A DNA stretch of 64,000 bases from NCBI RefSeq assembly GCF_003325475.1, contig NZ_CP029495.1, positions 3,472,001 through 3,536,000 of the forward strand, written 5' to 3'. This stretch comes from Chromobacterium phragmitis (lineage in GTDB: Bacteria > Pseudomonadota > Gammaproteobacteria > Burkholderiales > Chromobacteriaceae). The first letter of the stretch is position 1; the number at the start of each line of letters is the position of its first letter. A program made the translations under genes and the position numbers. Shown here in pieces: positions 17,461 through 25,560 of this stretch. Under the pieces are notes generated by a model that was not told where the DNA came from, searched no databases, and saw only the letters and a program-made list of their open reading frames with translations.

Positions 17461-18675
17461 ATGCACGCAGACAGGCAAGGCCGGCTGGATGGATACGCGA
17501 TGCTGTCCGCCGCCGCCGTCCAGGAAATGGCGTCGTGGCGGCAGGACTTGCACCGCCATCCGGAGACCGCGTTCGATGAACATCGCACCGCCGGCAAGAT
17601 CGCAGGACTGCTGCGAAGCTTTGGCCTGGAAGTGGCCACCGGCATAGGCCGCACCGGCGTGGTGGGCACGCTGCGCGCGGGTGAAGGCAAGCGGGCGATA
17701 GGCTTGCGCGCCGACATGGACGCGCTGCATCTGCATGAGCAGGGCGATGTGCCCCATCGCTCTCGGCACGACGGCCGCATGCACGCCTGCGGCCACGACG
17801 GCCATTGCGCGATGCTGCTGGGCGCGGCCAAGCATCTGGCCGAGAGCCGGTCGTTCGACGGCGCCATCCAGTTCATTTTCCAACCGGCCGAGGAAAACGA
17901 GGGCGGCGGCCAGGAGATGATGGAAGACGGTCTGTTCGAACGCTTCCCGGTTGACGGCGTGTACGGCATGCACAACTGGCCGGGCCTGCCGCTGGGACAG
18001 ATGGCCATGCATCCGGGGCCGATGATGATGGCTTTCGACCTGTTCGAAATCCGCTTGTGCGGCAAGGGCGGCCATGCGGCGATGCCCGAGCGCGTCCGCG
18101 ACGTGGTGGTCGCGCAGGCGCAACTGGTCACCGCGCTGCAGAGCATCGTCAGCCGCAACGTCGATCCGCTCGACTGCGCGGTGCTGTCCGTCACCCAGGT
18201 GGAGGCGGGCTCCACCTGGAACATCATTCCCGAACAAGCCCTGTTGCGCGGCACCGTCCGCTATGTCAATCCCGCCGCGCAGGCGGTGATAGAAAGCCGC
18301 ATGCGCGCGCTGGTGGACAGCATCTCGCTGGCGATGGGCGTGGAGGCGGAAATGGACTATTGGTACCGCTATCCCGCCACCATCAACGCCGAGGCCGAAA
18401 CCAGCCTGGCCGCCGACGTCGCCGCGAGCCTGCTGGGTGTGGCAAATGTTCGCACCAATATGCGGCCGTCGATGGCGTCCGAGGACTTCGCCTTCATGCT
18501 GCAGGCGCGGCCAGGCTGCTACGCCTGGCTGGGCGTGGACGGGCCGGCGCCGGGAGCCGGGCTGCACAGTCCCCATTACGATTTCAACGATCAGGCGCTG
18601 GCGATAGGCGCGGCGTACTGGATCAAACTGGCGGAAACCGCGCTGGCCCCGGCGGCCAAGGCGGCAGAACAATAA
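17461..18675 (+). CDS. M20D-family amidohydrolase (aminoacylase/hippurate hydrolase-like)
   Basis: Cytoplasmic metallo-amidohydrolase of 404 residues, probably cleaving an N-acyl amino acid or a similar amide. Metal-binding motifs are in place: HACGHDGH at about residues 108-115, PAEENEGGG, MHNWPG, and the C-terminal LHSPHYDFND. The dimerisation domain begins near GKGGHAAMPE. GGGAGAAGGG immediately precedes the ATG at 17461, which sets the start although the frame is open from 17368. The gene is followed 16 bases later by a DUF3100 membrane protein, suggesting uptake and hydrolysis of one substrate. Hippurate, N-acetyl or indole-acetyl conjugates are all possible. Confidence 0.92.
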   Translation: MHADRQGRLDGYAMLSAAAVQEMASWRQDLHRHPETAFDEHRTAGKIAGLLRSFGLEVATGIGRTGVVGTLRAGEGKRAIGLRADMDALHLHEQGDVPHRSRHDGRMHACGHDGHCAMLLGAAKHLAESRSFDGAIQFIFQPAEENEGGGQEMMEDGLFERFPVDGVYGMHNWPGLPLGQMAMHPGPMMMAFDLFEIRLCGKGGHAAMPERVRDVVVAQAQLVTALQSIVSRNVDPLDCAVLSVTQVEAGSTWNIIPEQALLRGTVRYVNPAAQAVIESRMRALVDSISLAMGVEAEMDYWYRYPATINAEAETSLAADVAASLLGVANVRTNMRPSMASEDFAFMLQARPGCYAWLGVDGPAPGAGLHSPHYDFNDQALAIGAAYWIKLAETALAPAAKAAEQ

Positions 18676-18691
18676 AGAAGGAAGAGAGACG

Positions 18692-20044
18692 ATGGCTCAC
18701 GCGGGAGTAGGACAATTGCAGGGCGGCGGCGCTTCCGCCGCCACAAGCTTCAACCGCCTGGCGCACTTGGCGGCGATAGGCATCGTGATTGTCGCCGAAC
18801 TGGTTTACGTGCAGAAATTCTCGGTGGGCAAGGGCAGCATCATTCTGCTGCCGCTGCTGTACGCCTTCGTGCTGGGCATGGCGTGCAATCCCAGCGTCAA
18901 CCCGCTGGCCGGGCGCTGGGTGCGCCGCGACATCGGCGCCACGCTCAGCCAGGTGATCATCATCGCGGTGCTGCCGCTGGTGACCAAGCTGGCCACGCTG
19001 CTGGGGCCGCAGTTCGGCGCCATCGTCGCGGCCGGGCCGGTGCTGATCTTCCACGAGCTGGGCAATGTCGCCACCGCGCTGGTGGCGATGCCGGTGGCGG
19101 TGCTGTTGTTCCGCATGGGTCGAGAGGCTGTCGGCGCGACGTTTTCCATCGACCGCGAACCCAATATCGCCGTGATTTCCGAGCGCTACGGCCTGCGCAG
19201 CCCGGAGGGCATGGGCGCGCTCAGCGTCTACGCCATCGGCACCATGTTCGGCACCATCTTCTTCTCGCTGATCGTGCCCATCGTCCACTCCTGGAACTTG
19301 TTCAGCGACAAGGCGCTGGCCATCGCCTGCGGCGTGGGCAGCGGCAGCATGATGGCGGCCTGCGCCGGCACCCTGATCACCGCCTTGCCGGAACAAAAGG
19401 ACACGCTGATGGCGCTGGCCGCGGCCAGCAATCTGCTGACCACCACGACCGGCGTGTTGTTCGGCATCTATGTGGCGCTGCCGTTCGCCAACAAGCTGTA
19501 CGCGCTGCTGAGCCGGCTGCGCGCGCCCAGGCCGCAAGCCGCCATCCGGATGGACGCCGCCGACGCCGAGCTGCTGAAGTCGGAAGAGCCGGCGCTGGGG
19601 TTGGGCGGTTTTGTCGCCAACCTATTGATGGCGGGCGCCATCATCGTGCTCAGCCACCTGATCGGCCCCAAGAAGGAACTGGCCATGGTGTTGCCGGGCG
19701 TGGCGATGGTGCTGGGGATTTGCCTGGCCAGCTATCTGCTCAACCGTTGGCTGCCGTTGAAGATCCCCACGCTGATCTGGCTGTCCATCCTGGGCGTGCT
19801 GGCCAGCCTGCCGGGCCTGCCTGGCGGCGAATGGCGCAACCAATGCTTCAGCCAGGTGGACGTGCTGGCCTGCGCGACGCTGGTGCTGGCTTACGCAGGC
19901 CTGGCGGTGACCCGCCGCGAGGCCGCCATTTTCAAGCGCGACGGGCTGCGCCTGCTGGTGATCGCCATCCTGGTGTTCAGCGGCACCTTCCTAGGCTCGG
20001 CGCTGGTCAGCGATATACTTTTTACGCTGAAGTTGGGGCATTAA
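18692..20044 (+). CDS. DUF3100 membrane protein, probable transporter
   Basis: Polytopic inner-membrane protein of 450 residues with roughly ten to twelve hydrophobic helices, belonging to the uncharacterised DUF3100 family as judged from the pattern around GKGSIILLPLLYAFVLGMAC and FGTIFFSLIVPIVHSWN. The ATG at 18692 is preceded by GAAGGAAGAG. It is co-oriented with the M20 amidohydrolase (16-base gap) and under the same probable LysR control. I infer that it imports the substrate of the amidohydrolase or exports a product. No biochemical function is established for the family as far as I know. Confidence 0.8.
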   Translation: MAHAGVGQLQGGGASAATSFNRLAHLAAIGIVIVAELVYVQKFSVGKGSIILLPLLYAFVLGMACNPSVNPLAGRWVRRDIGATLSQVIIIAVLPLVTKLATLLGPQFGAIVAAGPVLIFHELGNVATALVAMPVAVLLFRMGREAVGATFSIDREPNIAVISERYGLRSPEGMGALSVYAIGTMFGTIFFSLIVPIVHSWNLFSDKALAIACGVGSGSMMAACAGTLITALPEQKDTLMALAAASNLLTTTTGVLFGIYVALPFANKLYALLSRLRAPRPQAAIRMDAADAELLKSEEPALGLGGFVANLLMAGAIIVLSHLIGPKKELAMVLPGVAMVLGICLASYLLNRWLPLKIPTLIWLSILGVLASLPGLPGGEWRNQCFSQVDVLACATLVLAYAGLAVTRREAAIFKRDGLRLLVIAILVFSGTFLGSALVSDILFTLKLGH

Positions 20045-20451
20045 TATTGTAGAAATTGGCAATAAAGTCAGATAGATTGCCAGATTTTATTGTATTTGCT
20101 TTGTAAAAAAACAAGCGAAACTTAATAAAAATTAAGTCAAGTTCGCTTGCTGACTGATGCTGATGTGCTAAATTGTCATTAATTGAATGATCGATTTGGC
20201 GACATTCAACCATCTACCCCCTTTGCGGCCGCCTTGCGCGGCCTTTTTTCTTTTCGCCACAGCGGCTAGCGCGCCGGCCCAGTTATCCAGCACCCGCTCC
20301 AAACCATACGCAAAGCCGGCATACACGCCCATGCCTGCCCGTTCGCCAAACACCTCAGGCGCTTTGCGCAACCGGGCAGGCGCTATGGGTTGGGCGCGGA
20401 TGGGGCTGCCTGGGGTGGGGCTGTGGCGAGTTTTCGCCGCGGCTTGAGGGG
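20045..20451. other. 407-bp intergenic stretch with hairpins, no gene seen
   Basis: The stretch starts AT-rich, unlike its surroundings. It holds a bulged hairpin (CAAGCGAA at 20112-20119 pairing with TTCGCTTG at 20142-20149, plus inner ACTTAAT/ATTAAGT) and a GC-rich hairpin with a T run at 20227-20249. Short open frames on both strands look like chance. Confidence 0.6.
20227..20249 (+). terminator. Rho-independent terminator-like hairpin
   Basis: GGCCGC (20227-20232) and GCGGCC (20238-20243) enclose a 5-base loop and are followed by six T. It would end transcription of the DUF3100 gene, although it lies almost 200 bases downstream. Confidence 0.55.
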
Positions 20452-20841
20452 TCAGCGCGGAGCCGGGGTCTCCCGGATGCAGGTGGTTTCCAGCAGCGTG
20501 GGCAACAGCTGGGCGGCGGCGTCGCGTCCCAGGGCGAATTGAACCTTGCCAGTGTTGATCACGGTCCGGACTACCGGAGCGCTGACGGGCACGTCGTTGA
20601 TCACCACCACCATGCTTTGATTCAGGAAGTCGCCGGTGGCCTGCTGCAGGCGCGCCGCGGCTAGCTTGTTGAGCGTGGCGCTCAGGGAGAGGTTGTCGCG
20701 CTGGATGTTCAGGCTGCTTTCGGTGAAATCGCAGGCGGAATCCAGACGCAGGATGTTGCCGGTGATGACGGGCTTGGCCGGCGTTGCGGCCATGGCGGCG
20801 GTGGAGATCAGCAGCGCGGCGGCGGACAGGAGAAACTTCAT
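20452..20841 (-). CDS. Small secreted protein with a SecD-like motif
   Basis: A 129-residue protein with a signal peptide (MKFLLSAAALLISTAAMAA). The ATG at 20841 has GGAG 6 bases upstream; a TTG directly before it is a less likely start. The mature part has two Cys (SACDFTE and ETTCIRE) that may form a disulfide. The stretch MVVVINDVPVSAPVV closely resembles the conserved hydrophobic-DGxVxSAPVI segment of the SecD periplasmic head, so it may be a stand-alone SecDF-P1-head-like fold. There are no membrane helices other than the signal peptide. It is a single gene with no obvious operon partner. Function unknown. Confidence 0.65.
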   Translation of the reverse strand: MKFLLSAAALLISTAAMAATPAKPVITGNILRLDSACDFTESSLNIQRDNLSLSATLNKLAAARLQQATGDFLNQSMVVVINDVPVSAPVVRTVINTGKVQFALGRDAAAQLLPTLLETTCIRETPAPR

Positions 20842-20940
20842 CAAACGCTCCGTGTTCAGAAATGGGTCATCGCATTGTGACAGCGTTTGCTGCCGGAGGT
20901 TGCGTTTGGCGCCGGCTTGCTTCCTGGGGGCTGGGCTTGC

Positions 20941-21744
20941 TTATTCTCCGGCTGGGCCAAGCCTGAGGCCTCGCAGGCCCAGCTCCTGGCGGTATTGGCG
21001 CGGCGTCATGCCTGTCAGCGCCTTGAACTGGCGGCTGAAGGCGCTGTGATCGGTATAGCCGCAGCGCAGGGCGATGTCCGTGATGGCCATGTCCTGATGC
21101 AACAAGCGATGCGCATGCTCAAGCCTGGCCTTGAGTATCATTTGCCGCGGCGACAGGTGGAACACTTTCTTGCAGTAGCGCTCCAGCTGGGCGGTGGACA
21201 GGCCGGCGATGGCGGTGAGCTCCGCCATGGTGACCGGCTGGCTGAAGTGGCGGCGGATGAACTCGTCCACCGCGGCCAGGCGCGTGTAGGCCGGGTGGGT
21301 CTTGCTGGCCGCTTGCAGGTCCAGCGAGATGCCTATCAGGCCGATGATTTCGTCTTGCCGGTCGCGCAAGGGCCATTTGTAGGTCAGGCACCAGCCCGGC
21401 TCCCGGTTCTTGAACAGATGCAGTTCCAGCTGGCTTTCCAGCACCTGGCCGTCTTGCAGCACTTTGACGTCCTGCGCGGTGTAGACCAGTCCCAGCTGGG
21501 CGGGGAAGACTTCCGCGCTGGTCCTGCCTAGCAGCGGCTCCAGGCTTTTCAACCCGCAGCGCTGCGCCAGCGTCTGATTGGCGCTGAGATAGCGCGCCTG
21601 GCTGTCCTTGACGAAGATGGCCGCGTTGGGGATCAGGTCCAGCACCGGCATCAGCGGGGCGATGCCGATCAGCAGCTCGTCCATTGTCGCCGGGCGGATG
21701 CCGTTCCGCCAGCGGGCGATCCTTTCCACGGTTTCGTTCGTCAC
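20941..21744 (-). CDS. AraC-family regulator with PAS domain, likely hydroxyproline regulator
   Basis: A 267-residue transcription factor. Residues about 30-150 form a PAS sensor domain (LIPNAAIFVKDSQARYLSAN), and the C-terminal ~100 residues form the double HTH of AraC proteins (MAELTAIAGLSTAQLERYCK, then ITDIALRCGYTDHSAFSRQF). It is divergent from the hydroxyproline genes across 288 bp. PAS-AraC regulators are commonly found with 4-hydroxyproline clusters, so it probably activates the cluster. The effector is not shown by the sequence. Confidence 0.85.
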   Translation of the reverse strand: MTNETVERIARWRNGIRPATMDELLIGIAPLMPVLDLIPNAAIFVKDSQARYLSANQTLAQRCGLKSLEPLLGRTSAEVFPAQLGLVYTAQDVKVLQDGQVLESQLELHLFKNREPGWCLTYKWPLRDRQDEIIGLIGISLDLQAASKTHPAYTRLAAVDEFIRRHFSQPVTMAELTAIAGLSTAQLERYCKKVFHLSPRQMILKARLEHAHRLLHQDMAITDIALRCGYTDHSAFSRQFKALTGMTPRQYRQELGLRGLRLGPAGE

Positions 21745-21804
21745 TCCTCCCGCCTTTCTAGACGCGCCAAGCGCCGCGCCGTTTTCGCGAATCCCTTCTC
21801 CTCC

Positions 21805-21820
21805 GGCCTGGCATCAGGCC
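21805..21820. promoter_or_regulatory. Inverted repeat upstream of the hydroxyproline operon
   Basis: GGCCTG and CAGGCC around a GCAT centre form a perfect inverted repeat in the gap between the AraC-type regulator and the epimerase gene. It may be an operator or a leader hairpin. Confidence 0.3.
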
Positions 21821-22032
21821 TATCCCGTTCGCCAGACCCGCGGAAACGCGAACTATGCCGATTTCGTCATCGCCACTGATGATAGCCATCAAGATCGCGG
21901 GCGGCAACGCGGCCATGCTAGCGGGGTGGCATTGAACAGGGATGCGGCGCGGAGAGGCAATGGAATCAACGCGCTGCGAGACAACGGCGCGGGCGGCCGG
22001 GGACTGGACGGGTTTTCTGCATGGACAAGCGA

Positions 22033-22959
22033 ATGAAACAGATAGAGATCATCGACTCCCACACCGGGGGCGAACCCACCCGGCTGGTGTTGAGCGGCTT
22101 CCCCGCGCTGCCGGGCGGCAGCATGGCGGACAAGCGCGACGCGCTGCGAGAGCGGCATGACCCATGGCGCCGCGCCTGCCTGCTGGAGCCGCGCGGCAAT
22201 GATGTGCTGGTGGGCGCGCTGTATTGCGAGCCGGTTTCGCCCGACGCCGTCTGCGGCGTGATCTTCTTCAACAACACGGGCTACATCGGCATGTGCGGCC
22301 ACGGCACCATAGGCCTGATCGCTTCCTTGCATTATCTGGGCTGGATAAGGCCCGGCCCGCACAAGATCGACACCCCGGTGGGGACGGTCGGCGCCGTCTT
22401 GCATGAAGACGGCTCGGTGACCTTGCGCAATGTGCCGGCTTACCGCTACCGCCGGCAGGCGGCGGTGGAGGTGCCCGGCCATGGAATGGTGATCGGCGAC
22501 ATTGCCTGGGGCGGCAACTGGTTTTTCCTGGTGGCCGAGCATGGCCTGAGCGTGCGCTTGGACAATGTCGAGGCGCTGAGCGCTTTTACCTGGGCCGTGC
22601 AGCAGGCGCTGGCAGCGCAGGGCGTCACCGGCGCCGACGGCGCGCGCATCGATCATGTGGAGTTGTTCGCCGACGACGAACACGCCGACAGTCGCAACTT
22701 CGTCATGTGCCCCGGCAAGGCCTACGACCGCTCCCCCTGCGGCACCGGCACCAGCGCCAAGCTGGCCTGCCTGGCCGCCGACGGCAAGCTGGCCGAAGGC
22801 GAAGAGTGGGTGCAGGCCGGCATCACCGGCAGCCGCTTCATCGGCCATTACCAGCGGGAAGGCGACTTCATCCGCCCCTACATCACCGGCCGCGCCCACA
22901 TCACGGCGCGCGCCACATTGCTGATCGACGAGCAAGACCCCTTCGCGTGGGGCATCTGA
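22033..22959 (+). CDS. lhpA: 4-Hydroxyproline 2-epimerase
   Basis: Cytoplasmic cofactor-independent epimerase of the proline racemase family (308 residues) converting trans-4-hydroxy-L-proline to cis-4-hydroxy-D-proline. Two catalytic Cys are visible: Cys88 in GMCGHGTIG and Cys236 in SPCGTGTSA. With the start at 22033 these fall exactly at the positions described for the Pseudomonas enzyme, which is why I prefer it to the ATG at 22021 four codons earlier; neither start has a strong ribosome site. Cys in both places marks an epimerase or racemase rather than a Thr-containing dehydratase. It is the first gene of the five-gene cluster. Confidence 0.93.
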   Translation: MKQIEIIDSHTGGEPTRLVLSGFPALPGGSMADKRDALRERHDPWRRACLLEPRGNDVLVGALYCEPVSPDAVCGVIFFNNTGYIGMCGHGTIGLIASLHYLGWIRPGPHKIDTPVGTVGAVLHEDGSVTLRNVPAYRYRRQAAVEVPGHGMVIGDIAWGGNWFFLVAEHGLSVRLDNVEALSAFTWAVQQALAAQGVTGADGARIDHVELFADDEHADSRNFVMCPGKAYDRSPCGTGTSAKLACLAADGKLAEGEEWVQAGITGSRFIGHYQREGDFIRPYITGRAHITARATLLIDEQDPFAWGI

Positions 22960-23014
22960 GCCCGCGCCTCTCGTTACCTTTACCACCTGAATGAATGCCG
23001 CAAGGAGCAAAACT

Positions 23015-23962
23015 ATGAGCGATAACATTTTCACCGGCTGCATCCCGGCCCTGATGACCCCGTGCACCGCCGATCGCCAGCCGGATTTCGACGCGCTGGT
23101 GGCCAAGGGCAAGGAACTGGTTTCCTTGGGCATGAGCGCGGTGGTGTACTGCGGCTCGATGGGCGACTGGCCGCTGCTGAGCGAGGCCCAGCGTCAGGAG
23201 GGCGTGGCGCGGCTGGCGGCCGCCGGGGTGCCGACCATCGTGGGCACCGGCGCCGTCAACACCCGCGAGGCGGTTTCCCACGCCGCCCACGCCGCCAGGG
23301 TGGGGGCGCATGGCTTGATGGTGATCCCGCGCGTGTTGTCGCGCGGCGCGTCGCCGGCCGCGCAAAAGGCGCATTTCTCGGCCATTCTGGCCGCCGCGCC
23401 CAAGCTGCCGGCGGTGATCTACAACAGCCCCTACTACGGCTTCGCCACCCGCGCCGACCTGTTCTTCGAGCTGCGCCGCGCCTATCCCAATCTGATCGGC
23501 TTCAAGGAGTTCGGCGGCGCCGCCGACCTGCGCTACGCCGCCGAGCATATCACTTCCCAGGATGACGAAGTCACGCTGATGGTGGGGGTGGACACCCAGG
23601 TGGTGCACGGCTTCGTCAATTGCAACGCCACCGGCGCCATCACCGGCATCGGCAACGCGCTGCCGCGCGAAGTGCTGCATCTGGTGGCGCTGGGCAAGGC
23701 CGCGGCCAGAGGCGACGCGGTTGCCCGCCGCCGAGCCGGCGAGCTGGAATCGGCGCTGGCCGTGTTGTCCTCCTTCGACGAGGGCTGCGACCTGGTGCTG
23801 TATTACAAGCACCTGATGGTGCTGAACGGCGACAAGGAATACGCGCTGCATTTCAACGAGAGCGACACGCTGAGCGCCGCCCAGCGCCGCTATGCCGAAA
23901 CCCAGTACGCGTTGTTCCGCGAGTGGTACCGCCACTGGTCGGCCGAGCAGAACGTCGCCTGA
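23015..23962 (+). CDS. lhpC: Pyrroline-4-hydroxy-2-carboxylate deaminase (DapA family)
   Basis: Aldolase-fold enzyme of 315 residues in the dihydrodipicolinate synthase/N-acetylneuraminate lyase family. It has the Schiff-base Lys in LIGFKEFGG and the Tyr in YNSPYYGF. AAGGAG 8 bases before the ATG at 23015 sets the start; the frame opens 8 codons earlier. Its place between the epimerase and the semialdehyde dehydrogenase identifies it as the deaminase that turns 1-pyrroline-4-hydroxy-2-carboxylate into 2-oxoglutarate semialdehyde and ammonia. DapA itself is less likely, given the context and divergence. Confidence 0.9.
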   Translation: MSDNIFTGCIPALMTPCTADRQPDFDALVAKGKELVSLGMSAVVYCGSMGDWPLLSEAQRQEGVARLAAAGVPTIVGTGAVNTREAVSHAAHAARVGAHGLMVIPRVLSRGASPAAQKAHFSAILAAAPKLPAVIYNSPYYGFATRADLFFELRRAYPNLIGFKEFGGAADLRYAAEHITSQDDEVTLMVGVDTQVVHGFVNCNATGAITGIGNALPREVLHLVALGKAAARGDAVARRRAGELESALAVLSSFDEGCDLVLYYKHLMVLNGDKEYALHFNESDTLSAAQRRYAETQYALFREWYRHWSAEQNVA

Positions 23963-23985
23963 CGCTTAATCACACAGGAAACATG

Positions 23986-25557
23986 ATGAATCTGACAGGC
24001 ATGATGCTTATCGGCGGGCAGGCTGTTGCCGGCCGCCGCGAGAGGATACGGGCGATAGACCCGTCCACCGATCAGCCGCTGGAGCCGGGCTACCCCGGCG
24101 CGGACCGCGAACAGGTGGAGCAGGCCTGCGCCTTGGCCTGGGAGGCGTTTGACGCCTACCGCGAAACCGCGCTGGAAACGCGGGCGCGCTTTCTCGAAAC
24201 CATCGCCGACGAGTTGGAAGCGTTGGGTGATGCGCTGATAGAACGCGCCATGGCCGAAACTGGCCTGCCGCGCGCCCGCTTGCAAGGGGAGCGCGGCCGC
24301 ACCTGCGGCCAGCTGCGGCTGTTCGCCCGCACGCTGCGGGCCGGTGAGTGGCTGGACGCGCGGGTAGACCCGGCCATGCCGCAGCGCCAGCCGCTGCCGC
24401 GCGCCGATCTGCGCCAGCGCCAGGTGGCATTGGGGCCGGTGGCGGTGTTCGGCGCCAGCAATTTCCCCCTGGCCTTCTCGGTGGCCGGCGGCGACACCGC
24501 TTCCGCGCTGGCGGCCGGCTGCCCGGTCATCGTCAAGGCCCACAGCGCTCATCCCGGCGTCAGCGAGCTGGCGGGGCGGGCCATCGCACGGGCGGCGGAG
24601 AAATGCGGGCTGCCGGCCGGCGTGTTCGCGCTGCTGTTCGGCGACGGCCGCGAAGCGGGGCAGGCGCTGGTGGCCGATCCGCGCATCAAGGCGGTGGGCT
24701 TCACCGGCTCGCGCGGCGGCGGCCTGGCCTTGTGCCGGCTGGCGCAAAGCCGGCCGGAGCCAATTCCGGTGTTCGCGGAAATGAGCTCCACCAATCCGGT
24801 GTTTCTGCTGCCGGCTGCGCTGCGGGCGCGCGGTGAGGCGCTGGCGCAGGGCTTCATCGGCTCGCTGACGCTGGGCGCGGGGCAGTTCTGCACCAATCCC
24901 GGCTTGATCATCGCCGAGCAGGGCCCGGCGCTGGACGGTTTCATCGCCGCCGCGTCCGCGCTGCTGCGGCAGAGCCCGGCGCAGACCATGCTGACGCCCG
25001 GCATCTTCCGCGCTTACCAGGCCGGTGTGGACGCGCTGTCCGGCCATGCTCGCCTGGTGGCCGCCGGCTTGCCAGCCACCGGGCCGAACCAGTGCCAGGC
25101 CCAGCTGTGGCTGGCCGACGCGCGGGATTACCTGGCCAATCCGGTGTTGCGGGCCGAGGTGTTCGGCGCGGCCGCCCTGATCGTGCGATGCCGGGACGCG
25201 GGTGAATTCCGCCAACTTGCCGAGCAACTGGAAGGCCAGCTCACCGCCACGTTGCAGCTGGACGACGGCGATCTGGACCTGGCCCACGCGTTGCTGCCCA
25301 CGCTGGAGCGCAAGGCCGGCCGCATTCTGGTCAACGGCTGGCCCACCGGCGTGGATGTGTGCGACGCCATGGTGCATGGCGGGCCGTACCCGGCCACCTC
25401 GGACGCGCGGGCCACCTCGGTGGGTACCGCGGCTATCCAGCGCTTCCTGCGGCCGGTGTGCTACCAGGACTTGCCGGACGCGCTGCTGCCGCAGGCATTG
25501 AAACACGCCAATCCGCTGGCGCTACGCCGCCTGCTGGACGGCGGGCGGGAGGGCTGA
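23986..25557 (+). CDS. lhpG: 2-Oxoglutarate semialdehyde dehydrogenase (NADP-type ALDH)
   Basis: Cytoplasmic aldehyde dehydrogenase of 523 residues oxidising 2-oxoglutarate semialdehyde to 2-oxoglutarate, the last step of hydroxyproline degradation. The catalytic Cys302 lies in GQFCTNPG and the general base Glu265 in VFAEMSSTNP. The nucleotide-binding part contains GFTGSRGGG and FGASNFPLAFSVAGG. AGGA is 6 bases before the ATG at 23986, better spaced than the adjacent ATG at 23983. It sits 23 bases after the deaminase gene, and the next gene starts 3 bases after its stop. Confidence 0.92.
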   Translation: MNLTGMMLIGGQAVAGRRERIRAIDPSTDQPLEPGYPGADREQVEQACALAWEAFDAYRETALETRARFLETIADELEALGDALIERAMAETGLPRARLQGERGRTCGQLRLFARTLRAGEWLDARVDPAMPQRQPLPRADLRQRQVALGPVAVFGASNFPLAFSVAGGDTASALAAGCPVIVKAHSAHPGVSELAGRAIARAAEKCGLPAGVFALLFGDGREAGQALVADPRIKAVGFTGSRGGGLALCRLAQSRPEPIPVFAEMSSTNPVFLLPAALRARGEALAQGFIGSLTLGAGQFCTNPGLIIAEQGPALDGFIAAASALLRQSPAQTMLTPGIFRAYQAGVDALSGHARLVAAGLPATGPNQCQAQLWLADARDYLANPVLRAEVFGAAALIVRCRDAGEFRQLAEQLEGQLTATLQLDDGDLDLAHALLPTLERKAGRILVNGWPTGVDVCDAMVHGGPYPATSDARATSVGTAAIQRFLRPVCYQDLPDALLPQALKHANPLALRRLLDGGREG

Positions 25558-25560
25558 GCC

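Noticed and set aside
20168..20447. Short open frames on both strands in the 20-kb gap
   Set aside because: No ribosome site, low-complexity composition, and they overlap the terminator hairpin.
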